This document shows positions 9,501 through 17,641 of a stretch of DNA of 64,000 bases, piece by piece. The DNA is taken from NCBI GenBank assembly GCA_019637225.1, contig JAHBWC010000014.1:54618-118617 (forward strand), written 5' to 3'. The position numbers and the translations under genes were made by a program. The first letter of the stretch is position 1. Each line of letters begins with the position of its first letter. The DNA is from Labilithrix sp. (GTDB lineage Bacteria; Myxococcota_A; Polyangia; Polyangiales; Polyangiaceae). Below the pieces are notes generated by a model, which was not told where the DNA came from, did not search any database, and saw only the letters and a program-made list of their open reading frames with translations.

Positions 9501-10081
9501 ATTCCGGCGCCTTCCTCGAAGGTCTCGAAGAGCAGCGAGTCCTCGTTGGCGCGCGGATCGTTCGCCCAGTACTTGTCGCGATCGACGAGCGCGAGCGGGA
9601 AGTTGCCCTTGCCGAGGTCGAGCGGCACGGGGATGCCGGTCGTGAGATCGATGACGTAGAACGGATCGTCGGCCGGATCGTAGGTGCGGGTGCGGGCCGC
9701 GATGTCCTCGAGGTCGAGCGCCGCGTCGATCTCCGGCGTGCCGGCGCTCTTGCCGAAGGCCACGGTGATCGGCGCGAAGGTGCCCCAGCCCTCGACGCTG
9801 TCGAAGCCCTGACGCGCGATCGTCTCGAAGCTCGTGGGGGCGACGAGGCTCACGTTGATGCGCCGGCCGGTGCGGCTCGTCGGGTCGGCGAACGTCGCCA
9901 CGTCGTTCGGCTGGGGGATCTCCGGGAGCGGTCGCCGGAGGACGTCGAAGACGATCGCGGGCCCGGTCCCGGCGGGCGTGCGGCGCGCTCCGTCGGGAGC
10001 CGTGTCGACGGCGCAGGCAGAGAGCGCGGTCGCGAGCGCCAACGCGAACGTGGATCCCTTGGCGAGCCAGCCGGGCTTCAT
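6581..10081 (-). CDS. Giant lipase/esterase-like lipoprotein (copy 1)
   Basis: 1166 residues, with a signal peptide ending in the lipobox LSAC. The N-terminal ~350 residues (LPEIPQPNDVATFADPTSR, PVRSPFEYIHH) resemble the N-terminal domain of bacterial extracellular lipases such as VolA. The middle is an alpha/beta hydrolase: AHGTTLHADE and MPGHGL near the oxyanion region, and a GNSFGG nucleophile elbow with S655. Between them lie EF-hand-like calcium loops (DLNGDGDPDSGG, DFDGDGVPDVGG). A carboxypeptidase-regulatory-like beta module follows (ARTGADGRFRIPIP), and the C-terminus keeps a GGQHVF segment. It is probably a surface lipase or lysophospholipase; the substrate is unknown. A TAGATC box lies nine bases before the ATG. 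The gene is translationally coupled to the transglutaminase-like gene downstream and is paralogous to the gene ending at 11983. Confidence 0.8.
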   Translation of the reverse strand: MKPGWLAKGSTFALALATALSACAVDTAPDGARRTPAGTGPAIVFDVLRRPLPEIPQPNDVATFADPTSRTGRRINVSLVAPTSFETIARQGFDSVEGWGTFAPITVAFGKSAGTPEIDAALDLEDIAARTRTYDPADDPFYVIDLTTGIPVPLDLGKGNFPLALVDRDKYWANDPRANEDSLLFETFEEGAGIPQSAYRPELDTDFDGVVDHPNVLVPFRGKDAGRSARIEEVIDWYERQTDTLLLRPVVPLEEKREYAVVLTDRLRGPDGAPVRSPFEYIHHAQQRRGADRVREILGDATKRAWFGDVAGTGLEHVAFVWTFTTQPVYEDMRILRDGLHGVGPFARLANEFPPDARAFKAVGTALDEIDEPPGAIDTTPGCAPRKKTPFAVKIADTKDAMRQLLERALGLSGQELDRLLTSLDSVDHLVIGSFESPYFLGDPKHEDPDGKFELDFAKGTGRVARDTVQFWLSVPKATEAKQAPDGSFTQAHKAPFPVTVWAHGTTLHADEIIVRAGYFAKQGLAMMGINMPGHGLYLDPGLEAVANVVFRGTCLSPWVRALGAGRHTDLNGDGDPDSGGLLWSAHVFHSRDNIRQAVVDEMQATRVLRAWDGVRRSTQDYNGDGVLDLAGDFDGDGVPDVGGPNVPITTSGNSFGGVLAMVHGALDPNVVAAAPISGGGGLMDVATRSALVPDSVLQQVLSPLVVGVPASAIPKKDDRDQTRCTGDQRSVRLVVNDLTVSREVEIACLTPAELDVGKTVVLTNIRNKERHCARTGADGRFRIPIPANVGDRLDVQVYDAPDVVRSYKGCEALEGAPLGRRIQTFEQASIGIAPVGDSSKTCEAAYAPTDLDPAGGCQQFRDRFYPVGSPLVAPQEGLGLHRQSPEARRLLNLTQAAVDPSDPINFAPYYGIRAAPGPDGKPMAPRAILELNTAGDPMVPVSTGYAFSRAAGAVPFLPPSFAETHAAWAEYATPQALWDQLGGKTPNDVLIATHVLEGVARLERTRAGATCAPNYVASAACTSPPSSSECARAIFDVDWLSEGDNPWAAPRPAIPLRLARSIDIRANDALSLARAWEPRTIGSPFATDAGAWRGTAPLCGIVNTWIQPGGQHVFVTGDPCKKFDDVVYYSNLLVRFLATQGNDLYYFSHPSTHRCLERELCPFFQ

Positions 10082-10156
10082 CGTGACGGGGATCTACCAC
10101 GGCGCGCCAGGGGATCCCGTGTCGACTTGCCGGATCCGTCGCCGCTCCGGCGGAGC

Positions 10157-10162
10157 TACGAT
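10157..10162 (+). promoter_or_regulatory. Putative -10 box (TACGAT) of the esterase gene
   Basis: TACGAT ends exactly six bases before the ATG, the spacing expected for a transcript starting on the start codon. No clear -35 hexamer is visible at 16-18 bp. Confidence 0.45.
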
Positions 10163-10168
10163 CGGCCC

Positions 10169-11056
10169 ATGGGCCGCCTCACGTCATCGGTCGTCGCGCT
10201 CTTCCTCACGCACGCCTTGGCCGTCTCCGGCTGCGACTCCAACTCCGGACCCGGAGTCACGCCCGCGCCGGGCATTTCGAATGACGGGGGCGCGGAGCCC
10301 TCGACGCCGAGCGGCGAGGTCGAGACGAGCACGAAGACCTTGTCGTTCGGCGGACAGACGCGCAAGTACGTCATCTCCGTACCGGTCGATCTCGACGCCG
10401 CGCGGAAGTACCCGCTCGTGATGGTGCTCCACGGGAGCCCGGGGACGGCCGAGTCGATGCGCGGGGCGTTTCCGTTCGAGCCGACGTCGAAGGGCGCGGC
10501 GATCGTCGTCTACCCGAACGCGCTCGGTCAGGACTGGGACCTCTACGGGCTCAATCCGAACGTCGACATGGAGTACCTGAAGGCGCTCGTCGGCGAGATC
10601 GCGAAGACGTTGCCCGTCGACGAGGCGCGCGTCTTCGGGACGGGGTGGAGCGGCGGCGGCTTCTTCGTCAGCCAGACGGCGTGTCGGTTCGGCGGCGTCT
10701 TCCGCGCGATCGCGATCCACGCCGGCGGCGCGCCCGACGAGTCCGCGGACCCGGCGGCGAAGAAGGACGCCGACGGCTTCTTCGTGTGCCCGGGCGGCCC
10801 CTTGGCGGTGCTGGTGGTGCACGGTCTCGACGACACGACCGTCTCGCCCGACAGCGGCGAGTTCGCGGCGGCGCACTGGGCGCACGTCGACGGCTGCGGG
10901 GCGGAGCTGTCCGACGCGACGCCGTCGCCGTGCAAGGACTACAAGGGGTGCCCCGCGGCCACGCCCGTCCGCGTCTGCCGCGTGCCCGGCGTCGGGCATC
11001 CGATGTGGAAGGAAGGGCACGCCGCGTCGTGGGCGTTCTTCGAGGCGCTGCCGTGA
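10169..11056 (+). CDS. PHB depolymerase / LpqC-like esterase lipoprotein
   Basis: 295 residues. The signal peptide ends in the lipobox VSGC, followed by a Pro/Gly/Ser-rich linker to about residue 45. The remainder is an alpha/beta hydrolase of the polyhydroxybutyrate depolymerase/feruloyl esterase (LpqC) family: the VMVLHGSPG oxyanion loop, nucleophile elbow GTGWSGGG (S161), HGLDDTTV (D222) and GVGHPMW (H277). Several cysteines could form disulfides outside the cytoplasm. Such enzymes hydrolyse polyester or aromatic-ester bonds; the actual substrate cannot be told. The gene diverges from lipase-like copy 1 with only 87 bp between starts, so the two could share regulation. There is no Shine-Dalgarno sequence. 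Confidence 0.85.
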   Translation: MGRLTSSVVALFLTHALAVSGCDSNSGPGVTPAPGISNDGGAEPSTPSGEVETSTKTLSFGGQTRKYVISVPVDLDAARKYPLVMVLHGSPGTAESMRGAFPFEPTSKGAAIVVYPNALGQDWDLYGLNPNVDMEYLKALVGEIAKTLPVDEARVFGTGWSGGGFFVSQTACRFGGVFRAIAIHAGGAPDESADPAAKKDADGFFVCPGGPLAVLVVHGLDDTTVSPDSGEFAAAHWAHVDGCGAELSDATPSPCKDYKGCPAATPVRVCRVPGVGHPMWKEGHAASWAFFEALP

Positions 11057-11086
11057 AGCTTAGCTGCACGCGCGCCGGCTTCGGCG

Positions 11087-11092
11087 TAGCGT
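11087..11092 (+). promoter_or_regulatory. Putative -10 box (TAGCGT) of the barrel gene at 11099
   Basis: TAGCGT ends exactly six bases before the ATG. There is no Shine-Dalgarno and no obvious TTG -35. Confidence 0.4.
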
Positions 11093-11098
11093 GGAACG

Positions 11099-11938
11099 AT
11101 GCGAGCTCGTCGCGGAGGTTGGGGAAGCGCGCTCGTCGCGACGCTCGCGATCATGTGGTCCGTCGACGCGGACGCGCGGCCCCGGCAGGGCCGCGACTAC
11201 TTCCTCGATCCGCCGCAGAAGGGCCTCTGGGCGCACGGCGACGCCTTCACCCTCGGCGCGCAGGCGTCGCTCGAGTCGCGGACGCCGATCGAGGACGAGA
11301 CGTTCGGCACCCTCGCGATCCGCGCCGGCGGCCTCGCGAGCATCGGCTTCTCCGAGGCGGCCGCTCACGTCGACGTCCGCTACTTGCTCCTCACGTTCGG
11401 CGCGTCGGCCGGCTACCGCAACGTCTGGCGCACCTACGAGGGCGCGCCCGGCACCTCGGTGACGCGCGACCTCCGCCTCGATGCGGACAGCGCCTCGAGC
11501 TTCGAGACCCGCGGCTGGGGCTGGGGCGAGGGCCGCGGGCGCCTCGTGATCCCGCTCGACCGGCTGTGGCTCGTGACGAACCACGCCATCCGCTGGGAGG
11601 ACTCTCCGCGAAACACCTACGACTGGTTCCACGCGAACGTCCACGACGGCGGCGTCCTCTACCGCGGCGACGCGGTGCTCTTCGCGCGGAGCGCGTCGCT
11701 CGGAGCGATCGGTCCCTACGTGCGCTACATGGACATGCCGCGCGGCGATCGGCGCCGGGGCGAGGTCGCGGCGGGCTTCATCTACGGCGTCCGCCTCGGG
11801 CTGAAGCAGCGCGACGACTTCCTCAGCGTGCTCGTGCTCACGCGGCCGGGCGACGACGAGTTCGGCTTTCACACCCTCCGCCTGCCGGTCTGGGCGATGG
11901 TCCTCTACCGCGCGAGCTTCCGCCTTCTCGACTACTGA
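11099..11938 (+). CDS. Exported beta-barrel-like protein of unknown function
   Basis: 279 residues. An N-terminal signal peptide (about 26 residues, cleavage near ADA-RP) precedes a series of alternating amphipathic strands rich in Tyr, Trp, Phe and Arg. The C-terminus ends in an aromatic-containing strand (YRASFRLLDY), as in outer-membrane barrels. No domain family is recognised. It follows the esterase by 42 bp on the same strand but carries its own -10-like box, and it converges on the second giant lipoprotein. A role in envelope transport or as a partner of the neighbouring lipases is only inference. Confidence 0.65.
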   Translation: MRARRGGWGSALVATLAIMWSVDADARPRQGRDYFLDPPQKGLWAHGDAFTLGAQASLESRTPIEDETFGTLAIRAGGLASIGFSEAAAHVDVRYLLLTFGASAGYRNVWRTYEGAPGTSVTRDLRLDADSASSFETRGWGWGEGRGRLVIPLDRLWLVTNHAIRWEDSPRNTYDWFHANVHDGGVLYRGDAVLFARSASLGAIGPYVRYMDMPRGDRRRGEVAAGFIYGVRLGLKQRDDFLSVLVLTRPGDDEFGFHTLRLPVWAMVLYRASFRLLDY

Positions 11939-11941
11939 TCG

Positions 11942-11965
11942 CCGCGGGCGTCCTGCTCCCCGCGG
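11942..11965. terminator. Hairpin between convergent genes
   Basis: CCGCGGG and CCCGCGG form a perfect 7-bp stem with a 10-base loop in the 44-bp gap between two converging genes. There is no T-tract, so it would be a weak or factor-assisted bidirectional terminator. Confidence 0.4.
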
Positions 11966-11982
11966 GGGCTGGTCGCCCGGCG

Positions 11983-14900
11983 TCAGCGGAGAAAGTCGCA
12001 GGTGCCGTCGACGAGGCACCCGTGCGTCTTCGGGTGGCTCAGGTAGTAGACGTCCCGTCCGCCCGACGCGAAGAAGCGCGCCGTGAGCGCGTTGCCGTAG
12101 ACGGCAAAATCCCACGCCCGGCAAGCGTCGCCCGTGCTCCACGTGTGCTGGCCCTTGGGGACGAGGTAGTGGTTGAAGACGCCGACGACGCGCTCGGTCG
12201 CCGTCCAGCCCGACTCGTCGGGGCCGAACGGCACGCCGCGGAGGCGGGGCTCCCACGCGGCCGCGAGCGACGTCGAGTCGGAGACGCGCACCTTGGCGAC
12301 GCGCGCGAGGCGCAGCGGGACGTCGGCGTGCGGCTGGTCGTAGGGCAGGCGGCCCTCGCTGACCCAGTCGGCGTCGTAGAGGGCGGTGAGGCACTCGTAC
12401 GGCTCGATCGTGGCGGCGCGCGTGCAGAGCGCGGCGTCCTCCGTCGTGTAGTTGGGCTTGCACGCCGGGCCCGCGCTCGTGCGCCCGAGGCGCGGGATCC
12501 CCTCGACGACGCCGTTGTCGACGAGGAACGCCATCGGCGTTCGCCGGCCGAGCCGATCGTAGAGCTCGCGCGGGGTCGCGTAGTCGGCCCACGCGGGGAG
12601 GCGCTCGACGGCGCTCGGCGGCAAGAAGGGGAGCGCTCCGGCCGCGCGCGCGAACGCGAAGTGCGACGAGACCTGGACGAAGTTGTCGCCCACGGTGTTG
12701 ATCGCGAGGAGCGCGTGCGGCGGCACGCGCCGGCCGTCCTCGTCGAAGAGCGGCTTCAGCATGTAGTACGGCGCGAAGGCGATCGGGTCGCCCGGATCGA
12801 GCGCGGCCTGGGCGAGGTCGCGGAATCGCCGCATCGCCGGCGTCTGCCGCCGGATCCCGAGCCCCTCGTTCGGCGCGACGATCGGCGTCCCGACCTCGAA
12901 GAAGCGATCGCGGAACTGCTGGCAGCCCTCGGCGACCTCGCACTTGTCACGCTCGGCGTCGGCGACCTCGAAGACCTTGAGCGCCGCCTGCTCGAAGTCG
13001 CGGATCCGGCGGCCGGCGGGCGCGCCGTCCTTCACTTTGCAGCCGTCGTAGGAGGCGACGACGTCGGGCGCGGTGTAGACCTGAACGTCGAGCTTGTCGC
13101 CGGTGCTCGTGGGGATCGGGACGCGGAAGCGCCCGTCCTTGTCGGTCCGCGCGCACCGCACCTCGCGGGAGGTCACGTTGGTCACCACCACGGTCATCCC
13201 GGCCGAGAGCTCGGCGGCGTCGAGGCACGCGAGCTCGAGCTCCTGGTTTCGCACGCCCTCGTTGACCTGGAGGCGCACCGTGCGCTGCGCCGGCGCGCAG
13301 CGTGAGCCGATGCTCTCGATCCGCTCGTCGTCGCCGCGCGGCGGTCGCTCACCGGCGGGGACGGCGAACACGACGGGACCCATGAGCTGCGCGGTGACCG
13401 ACTCGACGACGCCGTACGAGCGGAGCGCGACGTCCATCGCGAGCCCACCGCCGCCGGACATCGGCGCCGACGCGATCATGTGGGGCTCGATGCCGCCCTG
13501 GATGTCGCTCATGATCCCGCCGAGCGACTCGCCCGCGGCGAAGTACGAGACGTTCGGCCCGCCGACGTCGGGGACGCCGTCACCATCGAAGTCGCCGGCG
13601 ATCTCGGGCGCGCCGTCACCCGTCAGGTCCTGCGTCCCGGCGCGTCCGTCGAAGGAGCGCAGGATCCTGACGAGGTTCATCCCGTCGAGGATCCCCTGCC
13701 GGACGTTGTCGCGCGTGTGGAAGATGTGCGACGTCCACCAGAACCAGCCGCTGTCGCCCAGGCCGTCGCCGTTGAGGTCGTGCGCGCGCCCGCCGAGGAC
13801 GCCATCGAAGAACGGCACGACGCAGTTCGGCCCGAGCAGCGCCTTGGCGATGCGCTGATCGCCCTCGCCGAGCACGAGGCCGTGACCGGGGTTGTTGTAG
13901 CCGATGAGCGCGATCCCCTGGCGCGCGAAGTCGCCGCCGTAGAGGAGCGTCTCGTCGGCGTGCCCGGTGACGCCGTGCCCGAAGAACGCGACGGGGAACG
14001 GCTGCTTCTGCTCGCCCTTCGCCTTCGGCACGACGAGCACCCACTGCACGTCGTCGGTGTGGACCTCACCCTGGCCGTTCTGGAAGCTCACGTTGAAGCG
14101 CGTGTCGGGATCGCGCGAGGCCGGATCGCCCATCAAGTAAGGCGACTTGAACGAGCCGAGCACGACGTGATCGATGTGGTCGATCGAGGCGAGCACCGCC
14201 TGGAGGCCGCCCTTGTCGAGGCCGAACACCTGCTCGAAGATCTGGCGGAACGAGCCGCGGAGGTCCTCGTCGTTCAGCTTCAGGACGAACGGGGTCTTCG
14301 CGCGCGTCGCACAGGCGGCGCTCGACGACTCCCACCCGGCGGGCTGCGGCTCGTCGGCGGGGCCGTTGCCCGCGATGCGCGAGACCGTGACGTCGGGCGG
14401 GTACTCGTCCTTCCACCGCGCGAACGGTCCCTTGCCGTAGAGGCCGTCGCGGAGGATCCGCATGTCCTCGTGCGTCGGCTGCGTCGTGAACGTCCACGCG
14501 AAGGCGACGTGATCGAGCCCGGTCCCGGCGATGTCGCCGTAGTAGTTCGTCAGGCGCTTGTCGGTGAGCCAGTCCTTGAGGCGCGTGACCCCCGCGCGCT
14601 GCGTCGGGTGGTGGATCGCCTCGAACGGCGAGCGCACCGGCTGGCCGCTCGGGCTCCGCAGGCGATCGGTGAGCACGACCGCGTACGCGGTCTTCTCGTC
14701 GAGCGGCACGATCGGCCGGAGGATGAGCGTGTCGGTCTCGCGCTCGTACCACGTGATGACGTCGTCGACGCCGGGGATGGCGCCCGGCGAGCTCCGCCGC
14801 CGCGGCCGCGAGTTCGGGTGATCGAGGACGCCGTCGAAGTCGCGATCGAGCTCGGGTCGGTACGCGCTCTGCGGGAGGCCGGCGCCTTCCTCGACGGTCT

Positions 14901-15447
14901 CGAAGATCAGGTTCGGCTCGCTCGCCTTCGGATCGTTCGGGCCATAGCGGAACGGATCGCGCAGGACGACGGGGTAGTAGCCGCTCTCGACGTCGACGGG
15001 GACGGGGATGCCGGTCGTCAGGTTGACGACGTAGAACGGATCGTTCGCCGGATCGTGCTCGTCGCCCGCCATGCGATCGGCGACGGCGTCGAGGTCGATC
15101 GCCGGCTCGAGCGGATCGGCGCCCGCCGCGCGATCGAACGCGACGGTGATCGGCGAGGAGACGCCCCAGCCTTCCATCGACGCGAAGTCCTCGCGCGCGC
15201 GGCGTTCCATGTGCGTCGGCGCGATGAGGCTCACGTTCACGCGGACGCCCGTGCGGCTCGTCGGATCGGCGAACGTCGCGACGTCGTTCGGGAGCGGCAC
15301 CTCCGGCAGCGGCCGGTGCGACGTGTCGAACTTCACCTGCGGGCCGTTGCCCGGCGGCGTCCGCCGGAGCCCCTCGGGGGCCGTGTCGACCTCGCAGCCG
15401 AGCGCGAGCCCGACGCCGAGGAAAAGGAGAGGGGGGACGAGTCGCAT
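11983..15447 (-). CDS. Giant lipase/esterase-like lipoprotein (copy 2)
   Basis: 1154 residues, clearly paralogous over its whole length to the lipoprotein at 6581-10081. Shared segments include LPNDVATFADPTSRTG, the PQSAYRPELD motif followed by a DFDGV calcium-like loop, the QFRDRF segment and the C-terminal YLSHPKTHGCL. The lipobox is ALGC. The nucleophile elbow is GESLGG (S641), replacing GNSFGG in copy 1. Calcium-loop motifs DLNGDGLGDSGW and DFDGDGVPDVGGP and the regulatory-like beta module (TDKDGRFRVPIP) are kept. It is probably an outer-membrane lipase or phospholipase. Unlike copy 1 it has no overlapping transglutaminase-like partner. A TATAGG box lies 14 bases before the ATG. Confidence 0.8.
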   Translation of the reverse strand: MRLVPPLLFLGVGLALGCEVDTAPEGLRRTPPGNGPQVKFDTSHRPLPEVPLPNDVATFADPTSRTGVRVNVSLIAPTHMERRAREDFASMEGWGVSSPITVAFDRAAGADPLEPAIDLDAVADRMAGDEHDPANDPFYVVNLTTGIPVPVDVESGYYPVVLRDPFRYGPNDPKASEPNLIFETVEEGAGLPQSAYRPELDRDFDGVLDHPNSRPRRRSSPGAIPGVDDVITWYERETDTLILRPIVPLDEKTAYAVVLTDRLRSPSGQPVRSPFEAIHHPTQRAGVTRLKDWLTDKRLTNYYGDIAGTGLDHVAFAWTFTTQPTHEDMRILRDGLYGKGPFARWKDEYPPDVTVSRIAGNGPADEPQPAGWESSSAACATRAKTPFVLKLNDEDLRGSFRQIFEQVFGLDKGGLQAVLASIDHIDHVVLGSFKSPYLMGDPASRDPDTRFNVSFQNGQGEVHTDDVQWVLVVPKAKGEQKQPFPVAFFGHGVTGHADETLLYGGDFARQGIALIGYNNPGHGLVLGEGDQRIAKALLGPNCVVPFFDGVLGGRAHDLNGDGLGDSGWFWWTSHIFHTRDNVRQGILDGMNLVRILRSFDGRAGTQDLTGDGAPEIAGDFDGDGVPDVGGPNVSYFAAGESLGGIMSDIQGGIEPHMIASAPMSGGGGLAMDVALRSYGVVESVTAQLMGPVVFAVPAGERPPRGDDERIESIGSRCAPAQRTVRLQVNEGVRNQELELACLDAAELSAGMTVVVTNVTSREVRCARTDKDGRFRVPIPTSTGDKLDVQVYTAPDVVASYDGCKVKDGAPAGRRIRDFEQAALKVFEVADAERDKCEVAEGCQQFRDRFFEVGTPIVAPNEGLGIRRQTPAMRRFRDLAQAALDPGDPIAFAPYYMLKPLFDEDGRRVPPHALLAINTVGDNFVQVSSHFAFARAAGALPFLPPSAVERLPAWADYATPRELYDRLGRRTPMAFLVDNGVVEGIPRLGRTSAGPACKPNYTTEDAALCTRAATIEPYECLTALYDADWVSEGRLPYDQPHADVPLRLARVAKVRVSDSTSLAAAWEPRLRGVPFGPDESGWTATERVVGVFNHYLVPKGQHTWSTGDACRAWDFAVYGNALTARFFASGGRDVYYLSHPKTHGCLVDGTCDFLR

Positions 15448-15546
15448 CCGTGCTGCCGGTACCTATAGCTCGGGAGCGCGGCGTCGGGACGGGCGTCGGC
15501 GGCCCGGAGAGGTCCGGGCGGCCCAGGCCGGCCCGCGCGCGCCGAT

Positions 15547-16857
15547 TCAGCCGCGCGCGCGGAGGCGCCGGCGCAGGGTCGTGCGATCGACGGCGAGCGT
15601 GCGCGCCGCGCGGGCGAGGTTCTGGCTGCTGTGGTCGACCACGCGGCGGATGTACCAGTCGACGACCTGCTCCATCGTCGCCGTGTTCTCGCGCAGCGCG
15701 TCGGGCAGGGCCTCGGACTCGGACGACGGCGTGACGGGCGCGGCGCGTCGCTCGACGCCGGGATCGAGGCCGAGCAGCATGTTGCGGAGCGCGTTCTGCA
15801 GCTCGCGGACGTTGCCGGGCCACGGGTGGCTCTTCGCCTCGTCGCTCCCGAGCCAGCCGTCGATGCGCCGGCGCGTCGCCGGCAGCGCGCCGCCGGGCAG
15901 GTGCCGCTCGACGAAGCGCTCGCCGATCGGGACGATGTCCTCCGGACGGTCGCGCAGCGGCGGCAGGCGGATCACGTTGCCGGCGAGGCGCTGGTGGAGA
16001 TCGCGCCGGAATTTGCCCTCCTCGACCATCGCGTCGAGGTCCTTGTGCGTCGCGGCGATGTACCGGCAGCTCGACGGGTACGTCTTGTCGGAGCCGAGCG
16101 GGCTCACCTCGTCGGTCTCCATGACGCGGAGGAGCTTCACCTGCGTCGTCACGGCGAGGTCGCCGATCTCGTCGAGGAAGAGCGACCCGCCGTAGGCGCT
16201 GCGGATGCGGCCGACGCGGGCGTCGGCCGCGCCGGTGAACGCGCCCTTCACGTGACCGAAGAGCTCGGCGGCGACGAGTGTCTCGGGCACCGCCGCGACG
16301 TTGAGCGACGCGCGGGGCGCGGCGCCGCCGTCTTTGGGGCCGATGCAGCCCTCCTGGACGGCGTGCGCCACGGCCTCCTTGCCGGTCCCGGTCTCGCCGA
16401 GGATGAGGACGTCGTGGTCGTGGATGACCTGGCCGAGAAGGAGCGCGTGCTCGAGCGACTCGCCGAAGCACGCCGCCCAGGTCGCGCGGCGCACGGAGGC
16501 CATCGCCGCGCTCGTCCCGTGCAGCGCGTCGAGCGCGCGGAAGCACCGGGCGGCGGCCGCGCCGACACTCACGTACGTGGAGCGGGGCTGCCGGAGCAGG
16601 CGCGCGACCGCGGCGGGCAGGACGTCGTGCCCGAGCGGACGCGGCCCGGCGCCTCCGGCGGGCGCGGCGAGGGCGTGCGCGTGGGCGATCGCGAGGGTCG
16701 CGCGCTCGGCGGCCTCGGCGCCGCGGGGACGCCGTAGCCAAGGCTCGAGCGCGCCCTTCCGCGAGAGCAGCGCGATCGACGACGTGAGTCGAACGCGCGG
16801 TAGGTCGAACGGGTTTCCGAGGAGCGCCGCGATGGCTTCGTCGACGGCTGCGGGCAT
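15547..16857 (-). CDS. Sigma54-dependent transcriptional activator (bEBP) without a recognised sensor domain
   Basis: 436 residues. Residues ~1-140 match no receiver, GAF or PAS pattern. The AAA+ domain carries Walker A GETGTGKE (near 153-160), the sigma54-contacting GAFTGA loop (near 205-210), Walker B SLFLDEIGD, and the PLRDRPEDI and PWPGNVRELQNA signatures. The last 26 residues (ARAARTLAVDRTTLRRRL) are a Fis-type DNA-binding helix-turn-helix. It would activate RNA polymerase-sigma54 at upstream-bound sites. ATG 16857 is preferred over an upstream in-frame codon at 16971, since a TATCCT box ends six bases before it. It diverges from the YqiJ-flotillin operon, which has a sigma54-type promoter and is the obvious target. 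Confidence 0.9.
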   Translation of the reverse strand: MPAAVDEAIAALLGNPFDLPRVRLTSSIALLSRKGALEPWLRRPRGAEAAERATLAIAHAHALAAPAGGAGPRPLGHDVLPAAVARLLRQPRSTYVSVGAAAARCFRALDALHGTSAAMASVRRATWAACFGESLEHALLLGQVIHDHDVLILGETGTGKEAVAHAVQEGCIGPKDGGAAPRASLNVAAVPETLVAAELFGHVKGAFTGAADARVGRIRSAYGGSLFLDEIGDLAVTTQVKLLRVMETDEVSPLGSDKTYPSSCRYIAATHKDLDAMVEEGKFRRDLHQRLAGNVIRLPPLRDRPEDIVPIGERFVERHLPGGALPATRRRIDGWLGSDEAKSHPWPGNVRELQNALRNMLLGLDPGVERRAAPVTPSSESEALPDALRENTATMEQVVDWYIRRVVDHSSQNLARAARTLAVDRTTLRRRLRARG

Positions 16858-16859
16858 GA

Positions 16860-16911
16860 GGCGAGGATAGGCGAAAATCGCCGGATGGGTAGGTTCACAT
16901 AGGCGATTTGC
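16860..16911. promoter_or_regulatory. Candidate activator-binding region: repeated GGCGA sites
   Basis: GGCGA occurs at 16860, 16870 and 16902. The middle copy is part of a perfect palindrome GGCGAAAATCGCC (16870-16882), and the third is part of GGCGATTTGCATCG. The sites lie roughly 80-130 bp upstream of the expected sigma54 start, the usual distance for enhancer sites, and are spaced 10 and 32 bp apart. They also overlap the activator gene's own -10-like box, so autoregulation is possible. Confidence 0.45.
16864..16869 (-). promoter_or_regulatory. Putative -10 box (TATCCT) of the sigma54 activator gene
   Basis: TATCCT on the minus strand lies exactly six bases before the ATG and overlaps the GGCGA-site cluster. 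Confidence 0.4.
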
Positions 16912-16965
16912 ATCGACGTCCGGGAACGCTCGTGCAAGCGCGCGACCGCACGAGAGCGCCGCGCG

Positions 16966-16981
16966 TGGCACGTGTCTCGCA
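16966..16981 (+). promoter_or_regulatory. Sigma54 (-24/-12) promoter of the YqiJ-flotillin operon
   Basis: TGGCACGTGTCTCGCA fits the sigma54 consensus TGGCACG-N4-TTGCA with one mismatch (TCGC for TTGC) and the required spacing between GG and GC. The predicted start is near 16992, leaving a leader of about 21 bases that contains GGAGG at 17000-17004 before ATG 17013. Confidence 0.65.
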
Positions 16982-17012
16982 GAGGTGAGGCTGCTCGCTG
17001 GAGGTCATCCCC

Positions 17013-17591
17013 ATGCTCACCCTCTACCTTGTCGGTCTCATCGCAGGCGGTCTCTTGCTCGTCCTCTCGCTCCTCGCGTTCGGCGACGGCGACGACGGCG
17101 AGCTCGAATCCGACGCCGACGTCCATGAGGCCGGCGAGCACGCCCTCGGCGATGCCAGCGACGTCGCGCTGGCGATGCTCGTCCTCCCGGTCGGGTCGCT
17201 CCGCTTCTGGACGTTCTTCCTCGCGTTCGGCGGCCTCGCGGGGACGCTGACGACCCTCGCGGGCGCCGGCGTCGTCGGCTCCGCGCTCTCCGCCGCCCTC
17301 GCCGGGTACGCGTCGGGCGTCGGCGCGACCGGGCTCGTCCGCTGGCTCGGCAAGACCCAGGTGTCGAGCACGATCCGGCGCGACGCCTGCGTCGGCGCCA
17401 CCGGCGTCGTCCTCCTGCCCGTGGGGCGCGGCACGCTGGGCCGGGTCCGCGTCCAGCTCGACGAGCAGATGCTCGATCTCGACGCGGTGACCGACGACGA
17501 GCGCGAGCTCGCCGTCGGCCATCCCGCGGTCGTCTACGAGATGCGCGACGACGGCGTCGTGCTCGTGACCGGGGCGCGCGAGGGCGCGTAG
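17013..17591 (+). CDS. YqiJ/NfeD-like OB-fold membrane protein
   Basis: 192 residues. An N-terminal transmembrane helix (LYLVGLIAGGLLLVLSLLAF) precedes an acidic loop. A hydrophobic hairpin region around residues 65-110 follows, then a C-terminal beta-rich domain (residues ~120-185) compatible with the OB fold of NfeD/YqiJ proteins. These proteins are genetically coupled to flotillins and thought to help organise membrane microdomains. It heads a three-gene operon with two flotillin-like genes. GGAGG is placed eight bases before the ATG, a clear Shine-Dalgarno that most neighbouring genes lack. The assignment rests mainly on context plus topology. Confidence 0.75.
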   Translation: MLTLYLVGLIAGGLLLVLSLLAFGDGDDGELESDADVHEAGEHALGDASDVALAMLVLPVGSLRFWTFFLAFGGLAGTLTTLAGAGVVGSALSAALAGYASGVGATGLVRWLGKTQVSSTIRRDACVGATGVVLLPVGRGTLGRVRVQLDEQMLDLDAVTDDERELAVGHPAVVYEMRDDGVVLVTGAREGA

Positions 17592-17641
17592 GCGAGCAGG
17601 CAACCCAAGCAACGAGCCAAGAACAAGAAAGGACTCCACAC

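Noticed and set aside
6620..11056. A plus-strand open frame of about 1470 codons across the lipase-like gene
   Set aside because: It is the high-GC shadow of the minus-strand lipoprotein gene. Only its last 295 codons, from 10169, form a real protein with a signal peptide and hydrolase motifs.
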